Shown here in pieces: positions 1-11,744 of a stretch of 64,000 bases of DNA (the first letter of the stretch is position 1; each line of letters opens with the position of its first letter). The translations under genes were made by a program, and so were the position numbers. Source of the stretch: Zanthoxylum bungeanum. Lineage: Eukaryota; Streptophyta; Magnoliopsida; Sapindales; Rutaceae. The stretch covers positions 1 to 64,000 of the forward strand of contig SKCR01017753.1 of NCBI GenBank assembly GCA_019454045.1, given 5' to 3'. The notes beneath the pieces were generated by a model. The model saw only the letters and a program-made list of their open reading frames with translations, was not told the DNA's origin and did no database searches.

Positions 1-191
1 TTACCGGCTTCTTTCGTGGATTTTCCCAGCTCTTCTTGTACTTTCTCATCACTTTGCTCTACAGCAACCTTAGTTCCATTCTCACAGATCACCTTCTCTT
101 TAGCCAAGACCCCATTAGCAGCAGCAGGCTTTTCAAGAACAAGTGCCTCCTCAGCCTTGGCAATCACATTCTCAACAGCAGTTGTTGCCAT
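1..191 (-). CDS. N-terminal part of an unidentified acidic protein gene, runs off the left edge
   Basis: Reading the minus strand from the ATG at 191-189, the frame stays open for 63 codons to the window edge. The peptide starts MATTAVENVIAKAEEALVLE and is rich in Glu, Lys and Ala, with no obvious membrane segment or known motif. A TATA box lies about 90 bases upstream of the ATG, and the intervening leader is a plausible 5' UTR, so the start is well supported. It is divergently transcribed from RRP8 across about 1.3 kb. I do not recognise the family. The first exon may continue beyond the window or stop at an intron just outside it. The plus-strand frame over the same bases is a shadow. Confidence 0.6.
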   Translation of the reverse strand, partial: MATTAVENVIAKAEEALVLEKPAAANGVLAKEKVICENGTKVAVEQSDEKVQEELGKSTKEAG

Positions 192-279
192 TCTTTTTTC
201 AACTAACAGAGAGTTAACACAGAGAGAATGAAGATGTTGAGTGCCTGTAGTGTTGGCAAATGTAAGGACATTGCATGGC

Positions 280-287
280 TTTATATA
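280..287 (-). promoter_or_regulatory. TATA box of the leftmost minus-strand gene
   Basis: The minus strand reads TATATAAA here, 89 bases upstream of the ATG at 191. This is the usual spacing for a plant core promoter with a leader of about 60 bases. Confidence 0.6.
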
Positions 288-1278
288 GGGAAAACATGGT
301 GAAGAAAGATGAAATGAGCATTAAATTGGCATGATATTGAGTCTGTGATTGGCCTACCTTGGTATCTGCATTAGATAAGAAAATTGAATGATGATAATCT
401 GTAAATTGATTTTGCTTGCCTTGTCAAATGTCTACTATGTGTGCAATTCACACATATCAAGAGCTCGAAAAATTCTTTTATGTAATTATAATACCACTTC
501 ACTCATATAACAATTCAAAATATGCGTGTTAAATAGAAAAAAATAATTAAATAAATGATAATTTTGTTTAACACATCTCTTAAATATTATATAATTATAG
601 ATTAATTGTATCACGTCACTCATACAATATTGACAAGAAAGAATTACTCCAATAGCTCATCTTTTGATTGCTCTTTATTACTGTTTTATGCAATCCTTGA
701 ATTGCTCAATCTTTAACCATGACTGAATTTTTAATTATCAATCGTGAAGTAATCATTTGAATTATATAAGTTTAAACTTGTTTCTAACATGCAAGGCAGG
801 TTGGTAAATTTTGTATTGATATCATGTTGATACTTCACTTCAAAGTTTAAACTTATGAAATAATGTTCACAAATCATATGTATAAATACCCTAAAGATAA
901 ATCAATTGATTTCACTTCTTGTAGATAGTATATATATTTTCCAAATTAATTATTAAACAAATATAATTATGTATCTCAAAAAATAAAAATCAGCAAATCA
1001 AATGAGACCACGTGTCACCGTCGTTAGTGGTAGCCGATGATATCAAACGACAAATTTACGAATTGTCGAATATGCCATTGAACTCCATTTTTTTTTTTTG
1101 AGATATACGCAATAATAATATCGCTTTATGAACGGCGCACGTCAGAGGCCCGACAACACAAATTCACAATCAAACTCACAAAAAAAGGAAGTGTCGAGAT
1201 ACCAAACTATAAATTAATTTATACTCTCAATATAATATTTATAAATTATTTTATACTCTCTGATATAGTAACTTCATT
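288..1278. other. AT-rich divergent intergenic region
   Basis: Shared upstream region between the leftmost minus-strand gene and RRP8. I see no coding potential. The only clear element is a CACGTG box listed separately. Confidence 0.5.
1009..1014. promoter_or_regulatory. G-box / ABRE-like element
   Basis: The palindrome CACGTG sits in the context CCACGTGTC, the usual core bound by plant bZIP and bHLH factors. It is about 720 bases upstream of the leftmost gene's TATA box and 460 bases upstream of the RRP8 ATG. Which gene it serves is not known. Confidence 0.35.
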
Positions 1279-1342
1279 TGGGCTTCCTAAGAGTTCAAGC
1301 CCATGGGACAACAGTTCCAGCTTCTGTTCTTTCCATTGGGCC
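1279..1342. promoter_or_regulatory. Cluster of three site II (TGGGCY) elements upstream of RRP8
   Basis: TGGGCT at 1279-1284 (plus), its complement AGCCCA at 1298-1303, and TGGGCC at 1337-1342 lie within 64 bases, ending 129 bases before the RRP8 ATG. Clustered site II elements are a known hallmark of plant promoters for ribosome-biogenesis and growth-linked genes and are targets of TCP factors. This agrees with the RRP8 assignment. Use by RRP8 is inference. Confidence 0.5.
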
Positions 1343-1471
1343 TAGGAGACTTCCCAATTTATTAAATTTAAAAATAAAAATAATAATTAAAAAAAGAACA
1401 AACAGAGGTGCGGTGATCGTAGCCGTAGGGGTTTTTGGTGCCAGCAGTAGAAGAAGAAGAAAGCTTCCGCC

Positions 1472-4400
1472 ATGAAAGAGGGACAAAGCAGGAAACGCAA
1501 AAGAAGAAGAAGGCACAATAACAATAGTAAGCCTCAAAATCAAGAATCGTCTCATTCTAACAACACAACAACTGCAAAAAAGTATAAAAAGGAAACAGTT
1601 AAAGTCAATAAACAAGATGAGCATCATCATCAAACTTCTGCTTCGGAAAAACGACCAAAACCCTCCAGCTTCCTCGACAAGGTCTCTCTTTCTCTCACTC
1701 TCACTCTCTCTAGTATGAAATGTTTTTACGTAATTTTTGGATAATTTTGAGACATTGTTTTGTGAATGTGCAGATGCGAGCTAGGTTATCTGGAGGCCAC
1801 TTCAGGATGCTCAATGAAAAGCTTTACACTTGCAGGTAATATTTTACTTATTTTTAAAAAAAAAAAAAAAATTGAGAGGTTATTATACATTTTATTGTAT
1901 TGGGTTTTGTTTATTGGAGGTTTTATTTATCTGGGTGTCTTAAGTATTATTAGCTCTTATACTTACTAAATTTTTAGTTTTTGTTCTTTTCTTATTTTTC
2001 TCACCAGCCAAAATAAGTTATAAAGATTGTGTAATGCTTGAAATATATATTTTGTAGTGTGTGTGTGTGTGTGTGTGTTCTTTTAGATGCTGAATTTTGA
2101 TTATCAATATGAGTACAGTTTATGATTTCTTATCTCACTGGTCATGAGTTTTTTATTTTGGCATAGATGTTATTGTGGAATTTGGCAGTAGTATTAATTT
2201 TGAAGGCAATTCTGATTGTTTTTGCTTCTCTATGTCAGTGGACAAGAAGCATTGGATTACTTCAAAGAAAACCCATCATTATTTGATATGGTAACTTTTT
2301 TCTTGATTTTTTGAATTTCTCTCCACAAGAGTATATGCCCATGCTATCTCTTCTATTTAATATAATATAACTTGGTAATAGTATGGTAAGAAATTTTAGG
2401 TTAGAACTTAGATGAGTAGTGCTTATGTTCACAGACAATGTTTAGATATAGCCTATGAATTATATAGGCCAGACTACCTTGATCCCGATATCTAGAAGTT
2501 ATATAGTCCTTATTTACCTTATTTAGTAGCAGCAACTCACATCACATCTAGAACTTGAACCTTAGCATCAAAACTTATTAGACAACCCATGAATGATCTC
2601 AATGCCTTTGAATGTTACATAAGATATGACTATCAGTGTCCTATGCATATCATACATGTGTTTGAAATTCATATTATTCATTTACAAAGAAACGAAGTAT
2701 TTGATGCTTTCCAATTTCATTAAAAAATAACTATATGAAAACATAGAGTTTAAAGTTCCAAAGTTTATCAAGGTGTAAAGTTCCAATATAATTGCCTCAA
2801 TTTTTCTTCCTTTTCCTTTGTTTCTTTTTTGGTCTTACCGAAGAAATTGCTTCAAGCAATGTTTTATGGTATTATCACTTGTTAACTGTTTATTTGGAGC
2901 ATTGTTTTAACTTAGTTTACCTGCCAGTATCATTCGGGATATCAAGAGCAAATGTCGCATTGGCCTGAGCTGCCTGTTAATATCATCATAAAATGGCTAA
3001 AGGATCACAGCCCTTCTTTAGTTGTTGCTGATTTTGGCTGCGGTAATGTTTTTTTTCCGCATTCCATAAAATGCTGCTAATTGCAATGGTCAATTACCAC
3101 ATATTTCTTAGTAAGCCTCAATACTGTTTATGCTCTTTTAGTTGCTCTGTCAATGTAATCCTGCTATATTGTTTTTACAGGGGATGCACGCCTTGCAAAA
3201 AGTGTGAAGAATAAAGTCTTTTCTTTCGATCTTGTCTCAAATGATCCTTCAGTAATTGCTTGTGATATGTCAAATGTACGTTTTTCTTTCTTTTTCCTTT
3301 TCAAAGCTTTAATGATATGCCTAATTATTTGCATTTAGATATTAAACCAACAATTCAATACATTAATCTTCATTCCTTCTTAGGGCTTAAGTAGTTGGTG
3401 AAATTGCCTACAAGCACTCAACAATAGCAACTATACCCAAGATTGGGTGAATTGGGTAATAAACACAATAATGCGGAATTAAAATTCTTTTAAATTTTAA
3501 GCTACATTTTTTTTGGAAATCGTTGGAAACCCCGCCGCCAAACCACCCATTTCGGGCTTAAGCGGAGCAGGTAAAACCCCGACTGTCTCAGGCTCGTACA
3601 AGAAACGCACTCGCTGGATTCAAACCCAAGACCTCAAGGTGAGATCCTGAGCCCTACACCACCAAGCCACGCCTCTTGGGGACAATTTTAAGCTACTTAC
3701 TTAGTAGTTTTACCAATTAAGCTTAGAATATAACTTTCACAATTGATATAAACAATGATTAAAATGCCGAAAGTAATTATCAATGTCAATTTCTCCAACA
3801 ACAAATTTTACTATGTCATATGTAAATATAATTTAAAACTTGCACTAAATGAAAGAGTTAGGGATAGAGAAATTTAACATCATAATTTATAGTGGTTCGG
3901 CGTCAATACCTACGTCCACTACTCGAAGCCGCGCTTAAAGCTTTCCACAATGTAAAAGTGAATTCATACTTTACACCAAGAGTTTTCTGCGGTTCACTCC
4001 CAAACTGTTACAATAGAGGTCTTTGATCCAAGGCTCCTCTTAACCTTCCCTAAGGTTTTCTTCCAAGGCTACCCAACCTTTACAACAAGAGATTTTCTTA
4101 CAAGGCTTCTCTTAAATCTTTTACACAATTTCACCCTTTTGAGTATTCTCACTCACACAAAGGATTTCCACAATCTCAATTGTTTGATATAAAAAGTTTT
4201 ACAAACACAACTTGGGTACTCACAGGAGATAAAGAAAATTTAAGTGTAAGTGTTTACCAAAGTAAATTCAAGCTCACTATATGATGATGAATATGTAGTG
4301 TATGGGCTTTTTAAGATGAAGAGAGTGAATGATCAATAAGGTTTTGTTTCTCTCTTTGTTTGTGCTTTGAATAAATTATTTGAAGGTGTTAAAACTTAGC

Positions 4401-7400
4401 AAAAATGAAATGGGGACTCAATTTATAGAGAAAGAGAAAATTGTCCCAACTTCTGTCCTGAGACCGGTGTGCCGGTGTTAGGGATCGGTATGCCGGTCTG
4501 CCAATTCAAACGGCTATAAGAGTATGACCGTTGAGCATTTAAGCGCATGACTTACCGGATTACTGACCGGTAGGGGTGGCAATTTGGGTTATGATTCGTT
4601 TATTCGTTCGATTAGATTCACTTTAAAGAGAATACGGGTTTGAAAAAATGGATTCGTTTAATAAATGGGTTGATTCGATTCGATTCGTTTGTTAAACGAT
4701 CAAATACGAATTTAAGCTCATTAATTCGTTTATTCATTAAGGATTCGTTTTATTATTTTATTTTAATTGTTACTGTTAATTTTCAATTAAGATTCGAGAA
4801 ATTATAACTAATTACCATAAAAAAATATATTGTCGATATTTAGTGAGGTATTTTTAGTGCTTATATTAATTACATATTTCATATATATATTTATTTATGA
4901 AAAATTAATGTAAATAAATTATGATAAATTATGTTATTGAATAATATTATGACTAAATGAATATTCGTATTCGATTCGTTTAATAAACGAATCGAATACG
5001 AATTCTGATATTAGGATTCGTTAATAAACGAATCGAATACGAATCCATCATATTTTGATTCGATTCGTTAAGGATTCGATACAAATTCGATTCGTTGATT
5101 CGTTTTGCCACCCCTACTGACCGGTATGGAGACCGGTATGGTTCAGATCGATTCCAGAGAGCATGTTCATTCCAGGTAGACAGGTATGGAGACCGGTGTA
5201 AGGTCTGGCCAAGTTCCAGACTTCCAGTAATGGTGTTTTCAGAACATTGAGATCGGTGAGGTCTATTAGGGATCAGTAGATCGGTTCCAGTGCATAAATC
5301 TCAGGATTTGAAGTTTTAAACCATATGCACATGACTCTAATGCAATATATGAATGTGTATGAGTCCTATAAGCTTAGAGTACTTGAATTAACAACTCACT
5401 TACATTGAGAGCCCTAAGCTTTAAGAGTTCACTTGATTTCTTCATTTGAGTTTCAATCTTCACATCCATGTTGCTTCGACATCTTTTTGTATAGTTTTGC
5501 GATTTCTTCGAAGTTGCGAGTGTTGCATCATCAAAATCAATCATCAAGTTCAATGGAACTTACAATCTCCCCCTTTTTGATGATGACAACTTTTAAAACT
5601 TGTGAGCTTTAAGAGTCCAAAATTTGTCGTCAATATCGCTCCCCCTCACAAGTTTTATCTCATCTATGAATATCTCCTCCTTTGCCATTAGCAAAAAGAG
5701 TGGAGAAGTAAAGATAATGTGCGAAGAAATATAAACCAACGTGTACAAACGGCATTTAGAAGTTTCTCCTCTTTTGCCAGAAAATCCAATGTTCATGTAT
5801 AAATATTCATCAAAATCATTCAAGTTATACTAATATCCATGCATTTCATTATCAACCAAAAATTTATCAATGGCAAAGCATATCCGATGCAAATAATCCA
5901 CCAGAATCACAAATGTCATAAATGTGCAATAAATCCAATGTGATACCAATTATGATTAAAATTACAATCAAAGTAAGAAATATAGGCGAATATTACACTT
6001 CTGCCTCAATTTTCAATTTTTGAGCATTTGAAATGATTCAAACAAATTATCACTTAAGTCAATGAGTTTCATTAATGCTCAAATCATGCAATTAAAATCA
6101 AATAAGGAAAGTCGTGTATAAGTTCATACAATTTAGCTCAAAATGCCCAATCAATAGCATGCTTCACAATTATGTCCAATTCATAGCAACAATTAAAGCA
6201 TTTTCAAATAGGGTGGAGGAAACGGTATTAATGTTTTCGTAATCACAGATTTTACCTTTACAGTTGTCATTAAGTGACATATCCACCATTCTTGAAACTA
6301 GTGAGAGAAGAGAATTGAGTAATGCTCCATTAAAATTGCAGCTTTCATTTGAGGAACCGTTTTCCTTGTTTTTCATCTTCTTCACCTATTCAAAGAAATT
6401 CACAAACTTTTTGGTACCCAAACTTTCTTGGGTCATTGACATTGGGGTTAAGTCTTAGTTCCTTTCGGCTTTCGGAACCCATGCATTCACTTTTTCCTTT
6501 TTGTATATGCAATCAAATATCTCATGTCATTTTCTATTGCATGCATGACATGAGACATTTGCATCACTAGTAATATGTGTATATGATGAGGTGGATGCCC
6601 TTACAAAATAATTTTTCAAGAACTTTTGTTTGATGTAAGGTTTGTATCCCAATCCTCCCTTATCAAATACACACATTTGGGAACCAAATAACATTTTAAA
6701 TTTCTTCTCACATAAAGTAAATTTTGTTACAATATTATGTAAATCCACAATCTTTTTGTTCAATGCAACATTTTCATCCATCATAGATTTGCAATCACAT
6801 GTAGTAGAACTAGATGGCATGCTCAAAATACTCTTTCCCAATTTCACATTTTCCTCCTTTAAGCATACAATCTCTTTTTCATGAATTTCATTTTTCTCAA
6901 CAATTGATGCATGAGCATTTAATAATGATGAATGTATCTTTTTGAGTAATTTATGCTTCTTTATTAATGAATCATATAAATCATGCAATTCATTAAAAGT
7001 GTCAAGTAATTCATCACATTCAAAGGGATCATGTACCTTTTCTTTATCACTCTCATCTAGTAGGTCATCATCATCAATAGCCATAAAGGCAAGATTTCTC
7101 GTTCCCTCTTCACTTTCTTCCTCGGATGAGCTAGTGTCGTTATCGCTCCAAGTTGCCTTCTTCTTGAATTTTCCCTTGAATTTCCTCATTGTGTAATCGG
7201 CAACTATATAATCCGGTTTCTCGCACTCAAAGCAAGTGATTTTTTTTATCCTTCTTGTACTTTCTTGGCCAATTGTCCTATTTCTTCTCATCAATCCAAA
7301 ATTTTCTTTTTAACTTCTTGGATTTGAGGAATTTCTTGAAATTCTTTGTCAAATGTGCCAAGTCTTCATCACTATCATCCTCATCATTTGAGCTTTCACT

Positions 7401-10400
7401 ATCATCTCTTCTCACAAATGATTTAAGGGCTATACACTTTTCATTTTTATCTTCTTCCCTTAAATCCTTCTCGATCTCCATCTCATACTCCAACAATTTG
7501 CCCACCAAATCATCCAATTTCAAAGTATTCATATTTATTATTAGATTCTTTGACGGTGGTGGTGCAATTCCTATATTCCTTGGGAAGAGACCTAAGGATC
7601 TTCTTGACTTGATCACTTGTACTAATGTTTTTCCTAAAACACTTGGTTGACCTCTAGAAATCATTTTGTCAACATCTTCACTGGCATCCATCTTAAAGCT
7701 ATCCAACTCACACATGAACCGATTTATCTTGGATTCTTTAACTTGGCTAGTGCCCTCATTGACAATCTCCAAAGACTTCCATAATTCATAGGCATTGCTA
7801 AATTTCGAAAGTTTGTTGATCTGGCTCCGATCAATTGCGCAAAATAAGTGCTTGAGAGCCTTTGCATTGTTGGAGGCTTCCATGTAGTCCTCGTCGGTCC
7901 ATTCGGATTGCGGTTTTGGAAATTCCATACTGTCGCTGTCTTTCTTCATTGGCATTTTTGGACCTTTGGTGACCACTTTGTATGATTGCACATCAACTTT
8001 AAGGAAATAGTTTTAACATCCTCAACTTCCAATGATTGTAGTCAGTTCCGGTGTAGATCGGAGGTCTATTTGTTGAAGCTCCCTCGACAAAGTTAGTTGT
8101 GTAACTTGTAGACGCCATTTGATATTTTCTCGGATGGTCAAATTCTTTGTGAGAAGTCCAAGCTCTGATACCAATTGAAATTGCCTACAAGCACTCAAAC
8201 AATAGCAACTATACCCGGGGGGGGGGGGGGTAAATTGAGTACTAAAAACAATAATATGGAATTAAATTCTTTTCAATTTTAAGCTACTTAGTTAGTAGCT
8301 TTACCATTAAGCTTATAATACAACTTTCACAATTTATATAAATAATGATTAAAATGCCGAAAATAATTATCAATGTCAATTTCACCAACAACAAGTTTTA
8401 CTATGTCATATGTAAGTATAATGTAAAACTTGCACTAAATGAAAGAGTTAGGGATAGAGAAATTTAACATAATAATTTATAGTGGTTCGGCGTCAATGCC
8501 TACGTCCACTACTCCAAGCCGCGCTTAAAGCTTTCCACAATGTAAAAGTGAATTCATACTTTACACCAAGAGTTTTCTGCGGTTCACTCCCAAACTGTTA
8601 CAATAGAGGTCTTTGATCCAAGGCTCCTTTTAACCTTCACTAAGGTTTTCTTCCAAGGCTCCCCAACCTTTACAACAAGAGATTTTCTTACAAGGCTTCT
8701 CTTAAATCTTTTACACAATTTCACCCTTTTGAGTATTCTCACTCACACAAAGGATTTCCACAACCTCAATTGTTTGATATAAAAAGTTTTACAAACACAA
8801 CTTGGGTACTCACAGGAGATAAAGAAGATTTAAGTGTAAGTGTTTACCCAAGTAAATCCAAGCTCACTAAATTATGATGAAGATGTAGTGTATGAGCTTT
8901 TTAAGATGAAGAGAGTGAATGATCAAGAATGTTTTGTTTCTCTCTTTGTTTGTGCTTTGAATAAAATGTTGGAAGGTGTTAGAACTTAGCAAAAATGAAA
9001 TGGGGACTCAAATTATAGAGAAAGAGAAAACAGTCCCATCTCTATTTCCTAAGATTGGTGTGCCGGTGTCAGGGGCCGGTGTGTCAGTTTGCCAATTCAA
9101 ACTGGTATAAGAATATGACCGTTGAGTATTTAAGCGCATGACCTACCGGATTACTAACCGGTATGGTCAGCCCGGCTCTAGAGAGCATGTTCATTCTAGA
9201 TAGACTGATGTAAGGTTTGGCCCGGTTCCAGTAACGGCGTTTTCAGAACACTGAGACCAGTATGGAGATCGGTGAGGTCTATCAGGGACCGGTAGACCAG
9301 TTTCAGTGTATAAAACTCAGGATTTGAAGTTTAAAACCATATGCACATAACTCTAATGCAATATATGAATGTGTATGAGTTCTATGAGCTTATAGTATTT
9401 GAATTAACAACTCACTTACATTGAGAGCCCTAAGCTATAAGATTTCGCTTGATTTCTTCATTTGAGCTTCAGTTTTCACATACATGTTGCTTTGACATCT
9501 TTTTGTATAGTTTTGCGATTGCGTTAAAATTGCGAGTGTTGCATCATCAAAATCAATCATCAAATGCAATGGCGCTTACAGTTGGAGATAGTGCATTTCT
9601 GTTGTTGTTGAAGAAGGCAGAAGTCGCATTGCCAATGGATATAGTGTCTTAGTTTCTTTTTGTTGTATGTAGTAGCCAATATGCAAATAGCCTATTTTTG
9701 CCCGGCATGTTTAGCCACTGGTCTTTTGGGCTTAGGCTATAGTGACAACAGACATGCTATTTATCAGTTGGCAGATGCAACTATTGATTATCACACCCAT
9801 ACAAGCACAAACCAGAAACTAGACTCATCCTTGTGCTCTGATATTATTATATTAATATACCTCATGATTTGGTTGTGTGGAACTGTGGATGTATGTCAAA
9901 CAATAGAAATGTCAGGTGCTAATTGCATTATTTCTGTGGCTTTCACTGGGTTCTTTGAAATGTTGTGATTGACAGTCAGGAATATGCTTTGGAACTCTCT
10001 TCTCTTTGGGGAGTATTGAAAGACTAGTTGTAAATGCCCTCACTTGTATTTTATTGTTTGTGCTCACTGGCAGATACCCCTCAACTCATCGTATGTAGAC
10101 GTTGCTGTTTTCTGCCTTTCATTGATGGGGACTAACTTTCCCAGTTACCTTCAGGAAGCACAACGAGTTCTTAAGCCAAGGTTTGCTGGTCAGAATTATC
10201 TTTGAAATGTTTACGTCACCCTGTATTGATTAGTTTATTTTTTAATTTGCAATTCCGCTGATTATGGTGTATCATAGTGGCTGGCTTTTGATAGCAGAGG
10301 TGAAGAGCAGATTTGATCCAAATACTGGAGGAGCTGACCCAAATGAGTTCTCAAAGGCAGTTTGTGATCTAGGATTTGCCTCCCTGTCAAAGGTTAATTT

Positions 10401-10704
10401 ATCTTGGTCGCATTTGCCTCTATTATTGATAACTTACTCATGCTAACTGATAAATATTACATGCAGGACTTTTCAAATAAGATGTTTATTATGTTTTACT
10501 TCAAGAAAAAGGTTAGTAGCTCATTGTAGATTAAAAAAAAAAGGTACTGTAATTCATGTGATGTCCATTGTTTCTGCTAAGGAAGTGCCATATAATTTGA
10601 TACTCGTCAATTTGCATCTTTTTCTTTTGCAGGAGAAGCAGAACTCTAAGAGCAAGGAAATCAAATGGCCTGAGTTGAAACCTTGTTTGTACAAACGTCG
10701 CTGA
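1472..10704 (+). CDS. RRP8: Ribosomal RNA-processing protein 8, SAM-dependent methyltransferase (nine exons)
   Basis: Exons reconstructed by frame and GT/AG junctions: 1472-1681, 1774-1835, 2239-2290, 2928-3042, 3181-3275, 10074-10180, 10278-10392, 10467-10511, 10633-10704. They total 873 bases, or 290 aa, about the usual plant length. Residues 1-70 are a Lys/Arg-rich, likely nucleolar-targeting tail (RKRKRRRRH). From about residue 70 the methyltransferase-8 domain follows: [15 protein letters not shown], the SAM-binding motif ADFGCGDARLA at 142-152, SFDLVS near 161, [14 protein letters not shown] near 187, then [11 protein letters not shown] near 216. RRP8 methylates a base in 25S rRNA during 60S biogenesis in the nucleolus (family knowledge). 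Intron 5 (3276-10073) is about 6.8 kb because a retrotransposon sits in it; the other introns are small. All phases match, and no lesion is seen. Confidence 0.93.
2057..2078. repeat. (GT)11 microsatellite in RRP8 intron 2
   Basis: Uninterrupted GT dinucleotide run. Confidence 0.9.
3506..3683 (-). mobile_element. tRNA-derived SINE
   Basis: Absent from the partner LTR. It is flanked by a 13-bp target duplication AATTTTAAGCTAC at 3493-3505 and 3684-3696. On the minus strand it starts with a Pol III A-box-like TGGCTTGGTGG, then a B-box-like GGTTTGAATCC about 45 bases later, and ends in a short poly(A) (the T-run at about 3508-3514 on the plus strand). These are the defining marks of a tRNA-derived SINE. 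Confidence 0.85.
4571..5116. mobile_element. hAT-type MITE with TAGGGGTGGCAA termini
   Basis: Terminal inverted repeats TAGGGGTGGCAA / TTGCCACCCCTA, flanked by a perfect 8-bp target duplication CTGACCGG (4563-4570, 5117-5124). It is absent from the partner LTR. An 8-bp duplication points to hAT transposase. The interior is non-coding and full of inverted copies of a GATTCGTTTA / TAAACGAATC motif, so it could fold extensively. Confidence 0.88.
5565..5585 (-). other. Polypurine tract of the SIRE-like element
   Basis: The minus strand reads AAAAAGGGGGAGAT directly next to the 3' LTR. This is the usual plus-strand priming tract of this lineage. Confidence 0.75.
5586..6526 (-). other. Non-coding remnant between gag and the polypurine tract
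   Basis: Where pol should lie there is about 0.9 kb without a recognisable domain. Near 6400-6490 a short minus-strand stretch resembles the linker between gag and protease. Everything from protease to RNase H is missing. Confidence 0.5.
6527..8118 (-). pseudogene. Ty1/copia (SIRE-like) gag, frameshifted
   Basis: The likely start is the ATG at 8118-8116 ([10 protein letters not shown]...). The frame is broken near 8010, again between about 7650 and 7540, where an ILRSLPKEY stretch typical of UBN2 gag is readable only in another frame, and again near 7290. Domains in order: UBN2-type capsid region, an acidic Ser/Glu/Asp stretch, and a zinc knuckle [14 protein letters not shown] whose His and last Cys are both replaced by Tyr. 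A long helical, probably coiled-coil tail reaches 6527. It is not functional as it stands. Confidence 0.8.
8162..8173 (-). other. Primer binding site of the SIRE-like element
   Basis: The minus strand reads TGGTATCAGAGC, complementary to the 3' end of initiator methionine tRNA, two bases inside the 5' LTR. Confidence 0.85.
8176..9580 (-). repeat. 5' LTR of the SIRE-like element
   Basis: Direct repeat of 3399-5564 without the SINE and MITE. A run of 14 G at 8217-8230 replaces a mixed sequence in the partner LTR. Confidence 0.88.
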
Positions 10705-11744
10705 AATTCAAGTCGAAATGTTCCTCGCTTGTTTCTTCTCTTGACAGAGTGATTCCCGTTACCAAGCTTCTAGTACACTGGCTATATATGTTGTAAGTTG
10801 AACAAAATTTAATCTAATAGTATAGAAAATTTTTAGATTACTTTTTTCACAAATAGTATCTGTTCAATTCACTATGTATAATTTGCAAGATGCTAACATC
10901 ATTATCATCGCATGTTAGTATCGTTATTATGACTTAGATCATTTCCTGCCAGTATGTTTTCTTCTGCCATGGAAGGTAAGTTGCAGTGTTGCACTACAAG
11001 CACATTAGCACAAAAAATGGTTTGATGACTAGTTAGATAAAATTTGGAAGAAATTAAATTATCAAGGAACCTTCACAAGAATAAAATGTCAATACATGTG
11101 GTTAAGAAAGATTGAATTCCAAAATTGGCAGTTTAATCGAAAACCAATGGTAATTTAAAGCGATCAAAATCGTTCGAAAATTAGTATCGGTTTAAAACGG
11201 TCGAAATCAGCCAAATCGAATCGTTTAAATAGCACAGATTCCATAGCCAGCATACTCAATTATGCATGATTTGATTACATATTACGCCCACCTACATCAG
11301 CTGGATGGATGCTATAGACATCAAACACGTTATCCAAAAAAACACAGGGCACACTATATAAATTTGAGACTCGTATTAACAGGACACGCTCGAAACATGA
11401 TGAAACCAGAACATTCTCCCATAGTATGTGATTGAAATGTAAAGTTTTGGAATATACGAATACTAAAGCTGCATTTTGTCCAAGTGCATGCCTTTGTATT
11501 CGAAATACAAATATTCACATAACATGAGAAAATAAAGCAACCAAAACAATGGAGCTCAACTAGCAAGTACAAATTCTCAGTTAGAAACTCACAAATCACT
11601 AAAAGAATTGGTGTAACCACTTGTATATCAAAATCATTCTTGTACAGACGCTGTTAATAGGTTGTTGGCTTTCTGCATAAAAGCAAATCACAGGATGAGG
11701 ATTTAAAAAAAGAAAAGAAAAAAAGATGGCTGAAGTTGAATAGA
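10705..11744. other. Convergent intergenic region between RRP8 and BLOS1
   Basis: Holds the 3' UTRs of two genes facing each other. I see no further gene or clear repeat. Confidence 0.5.

Larger units (their letters stand above)
3399..5564 (-). repeat. 3' LTR of the SIRE-like element, interrupted by a SINE and a MITE
   Basis: Homologous along its length to 8176-9580. It is longer (2166 against 1405 bases), because of the SINE at 3506-3683 and the MITE at 4571-5116. Removing these and their target duplications leaves about 1.42 kb. Confidence 0.88.
3399..9580 (-). mobile_element. SIRE-like Ty1/copia element, gag-only, inserted in RRP8 intron 5
   Basis: Two direct LTR copies (3399-5564 and 8176-9580) begin TGAAATTGCC and end CTTACA on the plus strand, i.e. 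TG...CA in both senses. GTTGG flanks both sides (3394-3398 and 9581-9585), a perfect 5-bp target duplication. The primer site on the minus strand at 8173-8162 reads TGGTATCAGAGC (initiator-Met tRNA type), and a purine tract abuts the other LTR. The 2.6-kb interior holds only a broken gag; protease, integrase and RT are absent. The coding style (UBN2-type gag, long Asp/Glu and coiled-coil gag tail) fits the SIRE/Maximus lineage. The element is antisense to RRP8, so it should not supply sense poly(A) signals. Confidence 0.88.

Noticed and set aside
1295..1633. A 112-codon minus-strand ORF over RRP8 exon 1
   Set aside because: It is a shadow of the Lys/Arg-rich coding strand and looks hydrophobic only for that reason.
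9660..9968. A 102-codon plus-strand ORF in RRP8 intron 5
   Set aside because: It lies in the residual original intron between the retroelement and exon 6, and matches nothing I recognise.
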